Assembly: GCF_024178315.1 (NCBI RefSeq)
Contig: NZ_JAMZIK010000067.1
Span: 1-64,000, forward strand
Length of the DNA stretch: 64,000 nucleotides
From: Siccirubricoccus soli
Lineage (GTDB): Bacteria; Pseudomonadota; Alphaproteobacteria; Acetobacterales; Acetobacteraceae
Direction: 5' to 3'
Shown: positions 17,673 to 27,082 of the stretch, piece after piece
How the letters are laid out: each line of letters starts with the position of its first letter
Position numbering within the stretch: the stretch's first letter is position 1
Position numbers and translations under genes: made by a program
The notes under the pieces: model-generated
The model's database searches: none
Told to the model about the DNA's origin: nothing
Seen by the model: the letters and a program-made list of their open reading frames with translations, nothing else

Positions 17673-19094
17673 TCAGCCGAGCAGCGCCGCCGCGGCCGCC
17701 TGGGCCGCGGCCAGCAGCGGCGCCGGCCAGAGGACAAAGAACAGGGTGAAGAGGCCGGAGGCCGCCATCACCACCGTCAGGCTGGCCGGCGCCGGGTCCA
17801 GCTCACCGGCCGGCGCATCGAAGAACATCACCTTCACGATGCGCAGGTAGTAATAGGCCGAGACCACGCTGGTCAGCACGCCGACCACGGCGAGGGTCCA
17901 GAAGCCCGCCTGCACCGCGGCGAGGAAGACGTAGAGCTTGCCGAAGAAGCCGGCGAGCGGCGGGATGCCGGCCATGGAGAACATGAAGATGGCCATCCAG
18001 ACCGCCATGCCGAGATCGGTGCGGCCGAGCCCGGCGAGGTCCTCCACCTGCTCCACCGCCCGGCCGCGCCGGCGCATGGCGATGAGCACGGCGAAGGTGC
18101 CGAGATTCATCGCTACATAGATCGCCATGTAGACCAGCAGCCCGCGCAGCCCGATATCGTTGGCAACGGCCAGGCCCATCAGCGCATAGCCGACATGGCC
18201 GATCGAGGAATAGGCCATCAGCCGCTTGATGTTGCGCTGGCCGATGGCGGCGAAGCCGCCGAGGATCATCGAGCCGAGCGAGACCAGCGTGATGACCTGC
18301 TGCCACTGCGCCGCAAGGTCGCCGAAGGGCCCGATCAGCACGCGAGCCAGCAGCGCGATGGCGGCCACCTTGGGCGCGGCGGCGAAGAAGGCCGTCACCG
18401 GCGTGGGCGCGCCCTCGTACACGTCCGGCGTCCACATGTGGAAGGGCACGGCCGAAACCTTGAAGGCGAGGCCGGCAATGACGAAGACGATGCCGACGAT
18501 GACGCCGGCGGTCACGCCCGAATCGGCCGAGAAGGCATCCGCCAGCCGGTCGAAATTCGTGGTGCCGGCGAAGCCATAGACCAGCGAGCTGCCATAGAGC
18601 AGCAGGCCGGAGGCGAGCGCGCCGAGGACGAAATACTTCAGCCCGGCCTCGGCGGAACGCGCATTGTCCCGGTTGAAGGCGGCGATGACGTAGAGCGGCA
18701 GGGAGAGCAGCTCGAGCCCCAGATAGAGCGAGAGCAGGTCGTTCGCCGAGATCATCACCATCATGCCGATCGTGCCGAGCAGCATGAGGAGGGGGAATTC
18801 GAAGCGTCCCAGCCCCTCCTTCGCGTTGTAGTCCAGCGAGAGCAGGATGCCGATGGCGGCGGCCGCGATGGCCAGCAGCTTCATGAAGCCGCTGAAGGCA
18901 TCTGCCACGTAATGGCCGCCGAGGGCGGTGCCCTCCGGCTGGCCCAGCACCAGCACCGCGGCGAGCAGCAGCGCGCCGATGCAGGCCATGCTGACCGGGA
19001 AGAAGGTCTCCTGCTTCGGCAGCACGCCGGCGACGAGGATGACGAGGCCGGCGCAGGCCAGCGCCAGCTCCGGCAGGGCAAGGGTCCAGGTCAT
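17673..19094 (-). CDS. nuoN: NADH-quinone oxidoreductase subunit N
   Basis: A 473-residue membrane subunit of respiratory Complex I, one of the three antiporter-like proton-pumping subunits. About 14 hydrophobic helices; NSDLLSLYLGLELLSLPLY-type helix (seen as ANDLLSLYLGLELLSLPLYV) carries the conserved membrane Glu, and KVSAVPFHMWTPDVYEGAPTPVTAFF is the hallmark proton-channel helix with its Lys, His and acidic residues. It ends with a short Ala-rich tail. Start at 19094; only four bases separate it from the nuoM stop. Confidence 0.97.
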   Translation of the reverse strand: MTWTLALPELALACAGLVILVAGVLPKQETFFPVSMACIGALLLAAVLVLGQPEGTALGGHYVADAFSGFMKLLAIAAAAIGILLSLDYNAKEGLGRFEFPLLMLLGTIGMMVMISANDLLSLYLGLELLSLPLYVIAAFNRDNARSAEAGLKYFVLGALASGLLLYGSSLVYGFAGTTNFDRLADAFSADSGVTAGVIVGIVFVIAGLAFKVSAVPFHMWTPDVYEGAPTPVTAFFAAAPKVAAIALLARVLIGPFGDLAAQWQQVITLVSLGSMILGGFAAIGQRNIKRLMAYSSIGHVGYALMGLAVANDIGLRGLLVYMAIYVAMNLGTFAVLIAMRRRGRAVEQVEDLAGLGRTDLGMAVWMAIFMFSMAGIPPLAGFFGKLYVFLAAVQAGFWTLAVVGVLTSVVSAYYYLRIVKVMFFDAPAGELDPAPASLTVVMAASGLFTLFFVLWPAPLLAAAQAAAAALLG

Positions 19095-19098
19095 CGTC

Positions 19099-20610
19099 TT
19101 ACATCCCCGCCAGGCGGCTGACGCTCATCGCCGCCTCATGCCGCTGCACCAGGGCAGCGACGGAGGCTTCGAAGAAATCGAGGAAGGGTTGCGGATAGAC
19201 GCCCATCCAGAGGGCGAGGAGGATGAGCGGCGCGAAGACCGCGTATTCCCGCGGCGAGAGGTCGAGCAGCGCCCGCAGATCCTTCTTGGTGATCTTCCCG
19301 AAGATCACCCGGCGATAGAGGTAGAGCATGTAGGCCGCCCCCAGCACCATGCCGAGCGCGCCGCCGAAGGCGACCCAGGGGTTGATCCGCCAGGCGCCGA
19401 CAATGACGAGGAACTCGCCCACGAAATTGGCGGTGCCCGGCAGGCCGACCGAGGCCATGGTGAAGAGCATGAACACCATGGCGTAGGAGGGCATGATCTT
19501 CGCCACCCCGCCATAGCGCAGGATGTCGCGGCTATGGACGCGGTCATACAGCACGCCGACGCAGAGGAAGAGCGCGCCGGAGACGACGCCATGCGCCAGC
19601 ATGGTGAAGAGCGCGCCGGAGAGCCCCTGGGCGTTGATGGTGAAGATGCCGATGGTGACGATGCCCATATGCGCTACGGAGGAATAGGCGATGAGCTTCT
19701 TCATGTCCTCCTGCGCCAGTGCCACCAGCGAGGTGTAGACCACGGCGACGACCGACAGCACGAAGATGAGCGGCGCGAATTCGGCGCTCGCCTCCGGCAA
19801 CAGCGGCAGGGTGAAGCGCAGGAAGCCATAGGCCCCCATCTTCAGCAGCACGCCGGCCAGGATGACGGAGCCCGCCGTCGGCGCCTCCACATGCGCATCC
19901 GGCAGCCAGGTATGCACCGGCCACATCGGCACCTTCACCGCGAAGGAGGCGAGGAAGGCGAAGAAGATCCAGGTCTGGGCCGCGCGCGGCACCTGGTACT
20001 CGAACAGCTCCGGAATGTCCGTCGTGCCGGCATTGTACCAGAGGTACAGGATGGCCAGCAGCATCAGCACGCTGCCGAGCAGGGTGTAGAGGAAGAATTT
20101 GAAGGCGGCATAGACCCGCCGCGGCCCGCCCCAGACCCCGATGATGAGAAACATCGGGATCAGCACCGCCTCGAAGAACACGTAGAAGATGATGAAGTCG
20201 AGCGCGGCGAACATGCCGACCATCATCGTCTCGAGGATCAGGAAGGCGACCATGTACTCGCGCACCCGCGTCTCGATCGCCTCCCAGGAGGCGAGGATGC
20301 AGAGCGGCGTGAGCGCGGTGGAAAGCAGGACGAAGAGGACGGAGATGCCGTCCACGCCCATATGGTAGCCGACGCCGAATTCCGGCAGCCAGCTCAGCTT
20401 CTCCTCGAACTGGAAGCCGGCGGAGGAGATGTCGAACTTCACCCAGAGGATGAGGCTGAGCAGGAAGACCAGCAGGCTGGTCCAGAGCGCCGTCCAGCGC
20501 GCGTTGCGGGCAACCACCGCCTCCTCCCCGCGCACGAAGAGGATGATGGCGGCGCCGGCCAGCGGCAGGAAGGTGAGCAGCGAGAGCAGAGGGAAACCGG
20601 CGGCGTTCAT
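19099..20610 (-). CDS. nuoM: NADH-quinone oxidoreductase subunit M
   Basis: A 503-residue antiporter-like Complex I subunit. Conserved helices include FILFYVFFEAVLIPMFLIIG (seen as IIFYVFFEAVLIPMFLIIGVWG) with the functional Glu, and AVKVPMWPVHTWLPDAHVEAPTAGSVILAGVLLKMGAYGFLRF, the channel signature. The start at 20610 (MNAAGFPLLSLLTFLPLAGA) is chosen because the longer open frame upstream is Arg-rich and overlaps nuoL. The nuoL stop is two bases away. Confidence 0.97.
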   Translation of the reverse strand: MNAAGFPLLSLLTFLPLAGAAIILFVRGEEAVVARNARWTALWTSLLVFLLSLILWVKFDISSAGFQFEEKLSWLPEFGVGYHMGVDGISVLFVLLSTALTPLCILASWEAIETRVREYMVAFLILETMMVGMFAALDFIIFYVFFEAVLIPMFLIIGVWGGPRRVYAAFKFFLYTLLGSVLMLLAILYLWYNAGTTDIPELFEYQVPRAAQTWIFFAFLASFAVKVPMWPVHTWLPDAHVEAPTAGSVILAGVLLKMGAYGFLRFTLPLLPEASAEFAPLIFVLSVVAVVYTSLVALAQEDMKKLIAYSSVAHMGIVTIGIFTINAQGLSGALFTMLAHGVVSGALFLCVGVLYDRVHSRDILRYGGVAKIMPSYAMVFMLFTMASVGLPGTANFVGEFLVIVGAWRINPWVAFGGALGMVLGAAYMLYLYRRVIFGKITKKDLRALLDLSPREYAVFAPLILLALWMGVYPQPFLDFFEASVAALVQRHEAAMSVSRLAGM

Positions 20611-20612
20611 GC

Positions 20613-22523
20613 TCAGCGCCCGATCAGGAAGAGGGAGACGAAGACGACCAGGCCGATGATCATGGCGAAAGCGTAGTTCGCCACCCGCCCGGTCTGGATG
20701 CGGACGGCGCCGCGGGCGACGCCGACGGCAAGGCTGGCCGCGCCGTTCGGCATGCCGTCGATGATCTGCGCATCGCCGGTCTTCCAGAACACCGCGGCAA
20801 GACGGCGGGCCGGACGGACGAAGATCGCGTCGTAGAGCTCGTCGAAATACCACTTGTTCAGCAGGAACAGGTAGATCCCGCGGAAGGCGGTGGCGAGCCT
20901 GCCGGGGAGGTCCGGCGCCAGCATGTAGAAGACATAGGCCAGCGCGATCCCGCCCACACCCATCACCGTCGGCCCCAGCGGCACCCAGGCCGGCACCTCG
21001 TGCATCGCATGCAGGATGTGGTTGTGCGCGGCGTTCACGATAGAGCCGTGCCAGAAGCCGTGCTCATGCTCGCCGATGAAGAGCGGTGCGAAGACGTAGC
21101 CCGTCAGCACCGCGCCCACCGCCAGCAGCAGCAGCGGGATGAGCATGACCGCCGGGCTCTCATGCACATGCTCCATGGTGTGGTGGTCCGCCCGCGGGGC
21201 GCCATGGAAGGTGAGAATAAGGAGCCGCCAGGAATAGAAGGCGGTCAGGAAGGCGGCGATCATGCCGCAGAGGAAGGCATACATGCCGACGCCGCTATGG
21301 CTGGCGAAGGCGGCCTCGAGGATGGCGTCCTTCGAGTAGTAGCCGGCGAAGAAGGGGATGCCAGCCAGCGCCAGGTTGCCGATCCACATCACCGCATAGG
21401 TGATCGGGATCTTGCTCCAGATGCCGCCCATCTTCCGGATGTCCTGCTCATCCGACATGGCGTGGATCACGCTGCCGGCGCCGAGGAAGAGCAGGGCCTT
21501 GAAGAAGGCGTGGGTGAAGAGGTGGAACATCGCCACCTGGTAGGCGCCGACGCCGGCGGCGAAGAACATGTAGCCGAGCTGCGAGCAGGTGGAGTAGGCG
21601 ATCACCCGCTTGATGTCGTTCTGCACGCAGCCGATCGTCGCGGCGAAGAGGGCGGTGGAGGCGCCGACCACGGTGACGATGGCGAGCGCCGTCGGCGCAT
21701 ACTCGAAGATCGGCGACATGCGGCAGACGAGGAAGACGCCCGCCGTGACCATGGTGGCGGCATGGATGAGGGCGGAGACCGGCGTCGGCCCCTCCATCGC
21801 ATCCGGCAGCCAGGTGTGCAGGCCGAGCTGCGCCGACTTGCCGCAGGCGCCGATGAAAAGCAGCACGCCGATCAGCTCCAGCGCCGGGATGCCGCCGAAG
21901 CGATCCTCCAGATGCTGCGGCACGGCGGCGAAGATGGTGTCGAATTCGATGCTGCCGAAGACGTAGAAGGTCAGCGCGACGCCCAGCATGAAGGACACGT
22001 CGCCCACGCGGTTCACGATGAAGGCCTTCATCGCCGCCCGGTTCGCGCTCTCCCGGTCGTACCAGTAGCCGATGAGGAGGTAGCTCGCGAGACCGACGCC
22101 CTCCCAGCCGAAGAAGAGCTGGGCGAGGTTGTCCGCCGTCACCAGCATCAGCATCATGAAGGTGAAGAGGGAGAGATAGGCGAAGAAGCGCGACGGCGTC
22201 TCGTCATGCGACATGTAACCCACCGAGTAGAGGTGGATCAGCGTCGAGATGAAGGTGACCATGGCCACCATGACGACCGCCAGCGTGTCGTAGCGCAGCG
22301 CCCAGGCGAAATCGAGGCCACCGACATTCATCCAGGTGACGATTTCCACCGTCACCGGATGACCGGAGAGCGCGACCTGGGCGAAGCTGAGGCTGCCGCA
22401 GACCGCCGCCAGCGCCATGCAGATGACGGTGGACCATTGCGCGGCCTTGTCCCCGATCCAGCGGCCGAAGAAGCCGCTGATGCAGGCCCCGAGCAGGGGG
22501 AAGAAAATGGCGCCGACGAACAT
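20613..22523 (-). CDS. nuoL: NADH-quinone oxidoreductase subunit L
   Basis: A 636-residue antiporter-like Complex I subunit with about 16 transmembrane helices. The core motif GKSAQLGLHTWLPDAMEGPTPVSALIHAATMVTAGVFLVCR is intact, and the AQLFFGWEGVGLASYLLIGYWY helix carries the conserved Glu. The C-terminal part contains the long amphipathic lateral helix and a final transmembrane anchor (ANYAFAMIIGLVVFVSLFLIG) that runs along NuoM and NuoN. Separated from nuoK by five bases. Confidence 0.97.
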   Translation of the reverse strand: MFVGAIFFPLLGACISGFFGRWIGDKAAQWSTVICMALAAVCGSLSFAQVALSGHPVTVEIVTWMNVGGLDFAWALRYDTLAVVMVAMVTFISTLIHLYSVGYMSHDETPSRFFAYLSLFTFMMLMLVTADNLAQLFFGWEGVGLASYLLIGYWYDRESANRAAMKAFIVNRVGDVSFMLGVALTFYVFGSIEFDTIFAAVPQHLEDRFGGIPALELIGVLLFIGACGKSAQLGLHTWLPDAMEGPTPVSALIHAATMVTAGVFLVCRMSPIFEYAPTALAIVTVVGASTALFAATIGCVQNDIKRVIAYSTCSQLGYMFFAAGVGAYQVAMFHLFTHAFFKALLFLGAGSVIHAMSDEQDIRKMGGIWSKIPITYAVMWIGNLALAGIPFFAGYYSKDAILEAAFASHSGVGMYAFLCGMIAAFLTAFYSWRLLILTFHGAPRADHHTMEHVHESPAVMLIPLLLLAVGAVLTGYVFAPLFIGEHEHGFWHGSIVNAAHNHILHAMHEVPAWVPLGPTVMGVGGIALAYVFYMLAPDLPGRLATAFRGIYLFLLNKWYFDELYDAIFVRPARRLAAVFWKTGDAQIIDGMPNGAASLAVGVARGAVRIQTGRVANYAFAMIIGLVVFVSLFLIGR

Positions 22524-22528
22524 GCCCC

Positions 22529-22837
22529 CTAGCCCTTCAGGGTCGAGATGTCCTCGACCTCGATGCTGCCGCGGTTGCGGAAGTAGATGACGACGATGGC
22601 GAGGCCGATCGCGGCTTCCGCCGCGGCGACGGTCAGGACGAACATGGCGAAGACCTGCCCCGCCAGATCGTCCAGGAAGGACGAGAAGGCGACGAAGTTC
22701 AGGTTCACCGAGAGCAGGATGAGCTCGACGCTCATCAGGATGACGATGACGTTCTTCCGGTTGAGGAAGATGCCGAAGACGCCGAGCACCAGCAGGATGG
22801 CGCTGACGGTCAGGTAATGGGCGAGGCCGATCGTCAT
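22529..22837 (-). CDS. nuoK: NADH-quinone oxidoreductase subunit K
   Basis: A 102-residue Complex I membrane subunit with three helices. The helix [19 protein letters not shown] holds the conserved Glu of the proton path and the second Glu lies in [13 protein letters not shown]. Start chosen at 22837 ([13 protein letters not shown]), the family start, rather than ten codons upstream within nuoJ. Only one base lies between it and the nuoJ stop. Confidence 0.97.
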   Translation of the reverse strand: MTIGLAHYLTVSAILLVLGVFGIFLNRKNVIVILMSVELILLSVNLNFVAFSSFLDDLAGQVFAMFVLTVAAAEAAIGLAIVVIYFRNRGSIEVEDISTLKG

Positions 22838-22838
22838 C

Positions 22839-23525
22839 TCAGTGATGCCCCCCGTGATGCGCATCATGCGTGACCTTGGGCGGCTCGGCCTCCGGCTCCG
22901 GCGGGCGGCGGATGCCGAGCGTGCCGATGCCGGCGCCGACCGGCACCTCCTCCAGCACCACGGAGCCGCTGCGGGCGACCTGGGCGGCGATGTTCTGCCG
23001 CCTGGTGCCCGGCCTCTCGCGGTGCGTCAGCACGATGGCACCGATCATCGCCACCAGCAGGATCAGGCCCGCGATCTGGAAGAGGTAGACGTAATCCGTG
23101 TAGAGGATACGCCCCAGCGCCGCGGCATTGGTGACGCCGCCGCCCGGGTTGGGCGAGAGGCGGAGATCATCCGCCTGGTCGGCGAAGGACCAGCCGCTCA
23201 GCACCAGCAGCAGCTCCAGGAACAATATGCCGCCGATGATGGCGCCGATCGGCGCGTAACGCTGGAACCCTTCCCGCAGCCGGGCAAAGTCGATGTCCAG
23301 CATCATGACGACGAAGAGGAACAGCACCGCGACGGCGCCGACATAGACGATGACCAGGATCATCGCCAGGAACTCCGCCCCGGCGATGAGGAAGAGCGCC
23401 GCGGCGTTGAAGAAGGCGAGGATCAGGAAGAGCACGCTGTGCACGGGATTCCGCGCCGTCACCACCATCACCGCGGAAGCGATGAGGATGGCCGCGAAAA
23501 GGTAGAAGGCGAGAGCAGCGATCAT
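22839..23525 (-). CDS. nuoJ: NADH-quinone oxidoreductase subunit J
   Basis: A 228-residue Complex I membrane subunit with five helices, including [28 protein letters not shown], the conserved helix that forms the pi-bulge in other Complex I structures. The last about 60 residues after the [13 protein letters not shown] helix end form a hydrophilic tail ending [12 protein letters not shown], rich in His. That tail is longer than in E. coli NuoJ. Start at 23525 is [14 protein letters not shown]; upstream nuoI stops 12 bases away. Confidence 0.96.
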   Translation of the reverse strand: MIAALAFYLFAAILIASAVMVVTARNPVHSVLFLILAFFNAAALFLIAGAEFLAMILVIVYVGAVAVLFLFVVMMLDIDFARLREGFQRYAPIGAIIGGILFLELLLVLSGWSFADQADDLRLSPNPGGGVTNAAALGRILYTDYVYLFQIAGLILLVAMIGAIVLTHRERPGTRRQNIAAQVARSGSVVLEEVPVGAGIGTLGIRRPPEPEAEPPKVTHDAHHGGHH

Positions 23526-23537
23526 GGTCGTCCCGCC

Positions 23538-24026
23538 TCAGCGATAGGGGGCGTCGAGTTCGAGGCGCCGGGCGATCTCCGGCTCCCACCGGTCGCCGTT
23601 CGAGAGCAGCTTCTGCTTGTCATAGAGCAGCTCCTCGCGGGTCTCGGTGGTGAACTCGAAATTCGGCCCCTCGACGATGGCATCCACCGGGCAGGCTTCC
23701 TCGCACATGCCGCAATAGATGCACTTCACCATGTCGATGTCGTAGCGCGTGGTGCGGCGGCTGCCATCCTCGCGCGGCTCGGCCTCGATGGTGATGGCCT
23801 GGGCGGGGCAGATCGCCTCGCACAGCTTGCAGGCGATGCAGCGCTCCTCCCCGTTCGGGTAGCGGCGCAGCGCATGCTCCCCCTTGAAGCGGGGGGAGAG
23901 CGGCCCCTTCTCATAGGGGTAGTTGATGGTCACCTTGGGCTTGAAGAAATACTTCAAGGTCAGCGCCATGCCGGAGACGAGCTCCGTCAGCAGCAGGCTG
24001 CGGGCGAGGCGATCGAGCGTAGCCAT
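23538..24026 (-). CDS. nuoI: NADH-quinone oxidoreductase subunit I
   Basis: A 162-residue Complex I subunit of the peripheral arm carrying two [4Fe-4S] clusters (N6a, N6b). Both ferredoxin motifs are complete: [15 protein letters not shown] and [16 protein letters not shown], with the N-terminal amphipathic region that contacts NuoH. The alphaproteobacterial/mitochondrial-type length and the GEERCIACK pattern are normal. Begins eight bases after nuoH's stop on the same strand. Confidence 0.97.
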   Translation of the reverse strand: MATLDRLARSLLLTELVSGMALTLKYFFKPKVTINYPYEKGPLSPRFKGEHALRRYPNGEERCIACKLCEAICPAQAITIEAEPREDGSRRTTRYDIDMVKCIYCGMCEEACPVDAIVEGPNFEFTTETREELLYDKQKLLSNGDRWEPEIARRLELDAPYR

Positions 24027-24034
24027 GGTTCCCC

Positions 24035-25045
24035 TCAGGCCGGCAGCCAGCCGGTCAGCTTCAGGACGGCAGCGGTGATGACGAGCCAGACCAGGCTGAA
24101 GGGCAGGAACACCTTCCAGCCGAGGCGCATGAGCTGGTCGTAGCGGTAGCGCGGGAAGGTCGCCCGCACCCAGATGAAGACGAAGAGGCAGAGGCAGATC
24201 TTCAGCGCGAACCAGATCGGCCCGGGGATCCAGGTGAAGGGCTCCACCGCCACCGGCGGCAGCCAGCCACCGAGGAACAGGATGGTGGTCAGCGCCGACA
24301 TCAGGATCATGTTGGCGTATTCGCCGAGGAAGAACAGGGCGAAGGTCATCGAGCTGTACTCGACGAAGAAGCCCGCCACCAGCTCGCTCTCGCCCTCCGG
24401 CAGGTCGAAGGGCGCCCGGTTCGTCTCCGCCAGGATGGAGACGAAGAAGATGACGAACATCGGGAAGAGCGGGATGAAGAACCAGACATTCCGCTGCGCC
24501 CGCACCACATCGCTGAGGTTCAGGGAGCCGACGCAGAGCAGCACGGTGACGATGACGAAGCCCATGGAGACTTCGTAGCTCACCATCTGCGCCGCCGAGC
24601 GCAGCGCGCCCAGGAAGGCATATTTCGAGTTGCTGGCCCAGCCGGCGATAATGATGCCGTAGACGCCGAGGGAGGAGATGGCGAAGAGGTAGAGGATGCC
24701 GACATTGATGTCGGCGATCGCCCAGCCATCATTCACCGGGATCACCGCCCAGGCCAGCATGGCCAGCATGAACAGCAGCATGGGCGCCAGGATGAAGAGG
24801 AACCGGTTCGCGCCGGAGGGCACGATGGTTTCCTTCATCAGCATCTTCAGCGCATCGGCGAAGGGCTGCAGCAGGCCGAAGGGGCCGACCACATTGGGGC
24901 CCTTCCGCAGCTGCATCGCCGCCAGCACCTTGCGCTCCGCCAGCGTCAGATAGGCGACGGCGATCAACACCGGCACCAGCAGCGCCAGGGTCTGCGCCAC
25001 GGTGATGGCCAACACCCCGATGGGCGTGGAAAGGAAGCCGTCCAT
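24035..25045 (-). CDS. nuoH: NADH-quinone oxidoreductase subunit H
   Basis: A 336-residue Complex I membrane subunit with eight helices that forms the quinone entry site with NuoB and NuoD. Conserved loops are seen: [35 protein letters not shown] near the N-terminus and [28 protein letters not shown] in the third cytoplasmic loop, both needed for quinone reduction. Normal length. Six bases separate it from nuoG. Confidence 0.97.
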   Translation of the reverse strand: MDGFLSTPIGVLAITVAQTLALLVPVLIAVAYLTLAERKVLAAMQLRKGPNVVGPFGLLQPFADALKMLMKETIVPSGANRFLFILAPMLLFMLAMLAWAVIPVNDGWAIADINVGILYLFAISSLGVYGIIIAGWASNSKYAFLGALRSAAQMVSYEVSMGFVIVTVLLCVGSLNLSDVVRAQRNVWFFIPLFPMFVIFFVSILAETNRAPFDLPEGESELVAGFFVEYSSMTFALFFLGEYANMILMSALTTILFLGGWLPPVAVEPFTWIPGPIWFALKICLCLFVFIWVRATFPRYRYDQLMRLGWKVFLPFSLVWLVITAAVLKLTGWLPA

Positions 25046-25051
25046 CGCCGC

Positions 25052-27076
25052 TTACTCCGCCGCCAGCCGCGCCTGCGGCGCGCCATAGACCCTCGCGCAT
25101 TCCGCCATGGTGGGCGATGCGCGGCTGATCGGGTCCGCCTGCCAGTAATTCGTCACCGTCAGCGCGAAGGGCGCATCGCTGACCGCAGCCGGATCGCCGG
25201 CCGGGCCGCTGCTATCCGCGCAGCCATGCGGCACGAAGCCGCGCCCGGCGAAGACCGGGTTGGCCTCGGCCAGCTTCGCGCGCAGCGCGTCCAGCGTGTC
25301 ATAGGGCAGCCTGCGGCCGAGCAGTTCGGACAGCGCGCGCAGAATCTTCCAATCCTCCCGCGCTTCGCCCGGCGGGTAGACCGCCAGGCGCCCATGCTGC
25401 ACCCGCCCCTCGGTGTTCACCCAGGTGGCATCCTTCTCGGTATAGGCGGCACCGGGGAGGATGACATCGGCACGACCCGCCGCCGCCTCGCCATGATGCC
25501 CCTGGTAGACGACGAAGGCGCCATCCGGCAGCTGCGTCGGCTCGGCGCCCAGCAGGAACAGCACCTCCAGCCCCGCCGCCATGCCGCCGGTGAAGCCGAG
25601 GTCCAGCGCCGCCACCTGGCCGCCGAAATGGTGCAGCAGGTTGAAGCCGTGCCACTCCGGCTGCAGCATGTTGTTCTCGGCGGCGATCTTCCAGGCCGCC
25701 GCCAGCACCGCCGCCCCATCCGGCCGCGTGAGCGCGCCGCGGCCGAGGATCAGCATGGGCTTCTTCGCCGCCCGCAGCACCTCGTTGAAGCGGTGGCTGC
25801 CCTGGGCCAGGGCGCGCAGCGTGACACCGCCCTCCCCCAGCCAGTCATGGGCATAGGTTAGATTGAGCCCGCGCGGCCCGACGAAGCCCACCGGGAAGCC
25901 GCCCGCCACCACGCGCTTGCGGATGCGGGCATTGATCACCGGCGCTTCGGTCCGCGGATTGGCGCCGATGATCAGCAGCGCATCCGCATCCTCGATGCCG
26001 GCGATGCCGGTGTTGAAGGTGTAGAAATCGCGTCGCGAGGCGTCCACCGCCGCGCCATCGGTGCGGCATTCGAGGTTGCGGCTGCCGAGCGCGCCCATCA
26101 GGTCGCGCAGCGCCAGCGTCGCCTCGGCATCCGCCAGCGGCCCGGCCACGGCGCCGATCTTCTCGCCCGGCACGCCCTTCAGCCGGGCGGCGATGGCGGC
26201 GAAGGCCTCGCCCCAGCTCGCCGGCTGCAGCTTGCCGTCCTTCCGCACCCAGGGGCGGTCCAGCCGCCGGCGCTTCAGCCCGTCGAAGGAGAAGCGGCCG
26301 CGATCGGCCATCCACTCCTCGTTCACGTCGTCATTGGTCCGCGGCAGGATGCGCAGCACCTCGCCGGACCGGGCATCGACGCGGATATTCGTCCCGGTCG
26401 CGTCCAGCACATCGACGCTGTCCGTCTTCCGCAGCTCCCAGGGCCGGGAGACGAAGGCATAGGGGCGCGAGGTGAGCGCGCCGACCGGGCAGATATCGAT
26501 GAGGTTGCCGGAAAGCTCGGTCGTCAGCGCCTTCTCGACATAGGTGCCGATTTCCATGTTCTCGCCGCGATTGGTCGCGCCGAGCTCCGGCACGCCGGCC
26601 ACTTCCGTGGCGAAGCGGACGCAGCGGGTGCACTGGATGCAGCGGGTCATGATCGTCTTGATCAGCGGACCCATGTACTTGTCCGTGACGACCCGCTTCT
26701 CTTCCTTGTAGCGGCTCTTGTCCAGGCCATAGGCCATGGCTTGGTCCTGCAGGTCGCACTCGCCGCCCTGGTCGCAGATCGGGCAGTCCAGCGGGTGGTT
26801 GATGAGCAGGAATTCCATCACCCCGCGGCGGCCCTTCCGGACCATCTCGCTGTCGGTGAAGACCTTCATGCCATCCGCCACCGGATAGGCGCAGGAGGCG
26901 ATGGGCTTCGGCGCCTTCTCCACCTCCACCAGGCACATCCGGCAATTGCCGGCGACGCTCAGCCGCTCATGGTAGCAGAAGCGCGGGATCTCCTTCCCCG
27001 CCGCCTCGCAGGCCTGCAGGACGGAGACACCGTTCGGCACCTCCACCTCGATGCCATCGACCGTGACCTTCGCCAT
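25052..27076 (-). CDS. nuoG: NADH-quinone oxidoreductase subunit G
   Basis: A 674-residue peripheral Complex I subunit. The N-terminus is a [2Fe-2S] ferredoxin domain (CYHERLSVAGNCRMCLVEV and the later Cys in SCAYPV), then HPLDCPICDQGGECDLQDQ and RCIQCTRCVRFATEVAG, the His/Cys-ligated and Cys4 [4Fe-4S] sites. The C-terminal half is the degenerate molybdopterin-oxidoreductase-like domain (RPWVRKDGKLQPASWGEAF). The extra N7 cluster motif of E. coli is not seen, as usual in alphaproteobacteria and mitochondria. Sits between nuoF and nuoH. Confidence 0.97.
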   Translation of the reverse strand: MAKVTVDGIEVEVPNGVSVLQACEAAGKEIPRFCYHERLSVAGNCRMCLVEVEKAPKPIASCAYPVADGMKVFTDSEMVRKGRRGVMEFLLINHPLDCPICDQGGECDLQDQAMAYGLDKSRYKEEKRVVTDKYMGPLIKTIMTRCIQCTRCVRFATEVAGVPELGATNRGENMEIGTYVEKALTTELSGNLIDICPVGALTSRPYAFVSRPWELRKTDSVDVLDATGTNIRVDARSGEVLRILPRTNDDVNEEWMADRGRFSFDGLKRRRLDRPWVRKDGKLQPASWGEAFAAIAARLKGVPGEKIGAVAGPLADAEATLALRDLMGALGSRNLECRTDGAAVDASRRDFYTFNTGIAGIEDADALLIIGANPRTEAPVINARIRKRVVAGGFPVGFVGPRGLNLTYAHDWLGEGGVTLRALAQGSHRFNEVLRAAKKPMLILGRGALTRPDGAAVLAAAWKIAAENNMLQPEWHGFNLLHHFGGQVAALDLGFTGGMAAGLEVLFLLGAEPTQLPDGAFVVYQGHHGEAAAGRADVILPGAAYTEKDATWVNTEGRVQHGRLAVYPPGEAREDWKILRALSELLGRRLPYDTLDALRAKLAEANPVFAGRGFVPHGCADSSGPAGDPAAVSDAPFALTVTNYWQADPISRASPTMAECARVYGAPQARLAAE

Positions 27077-27082
27077 AGGGGC

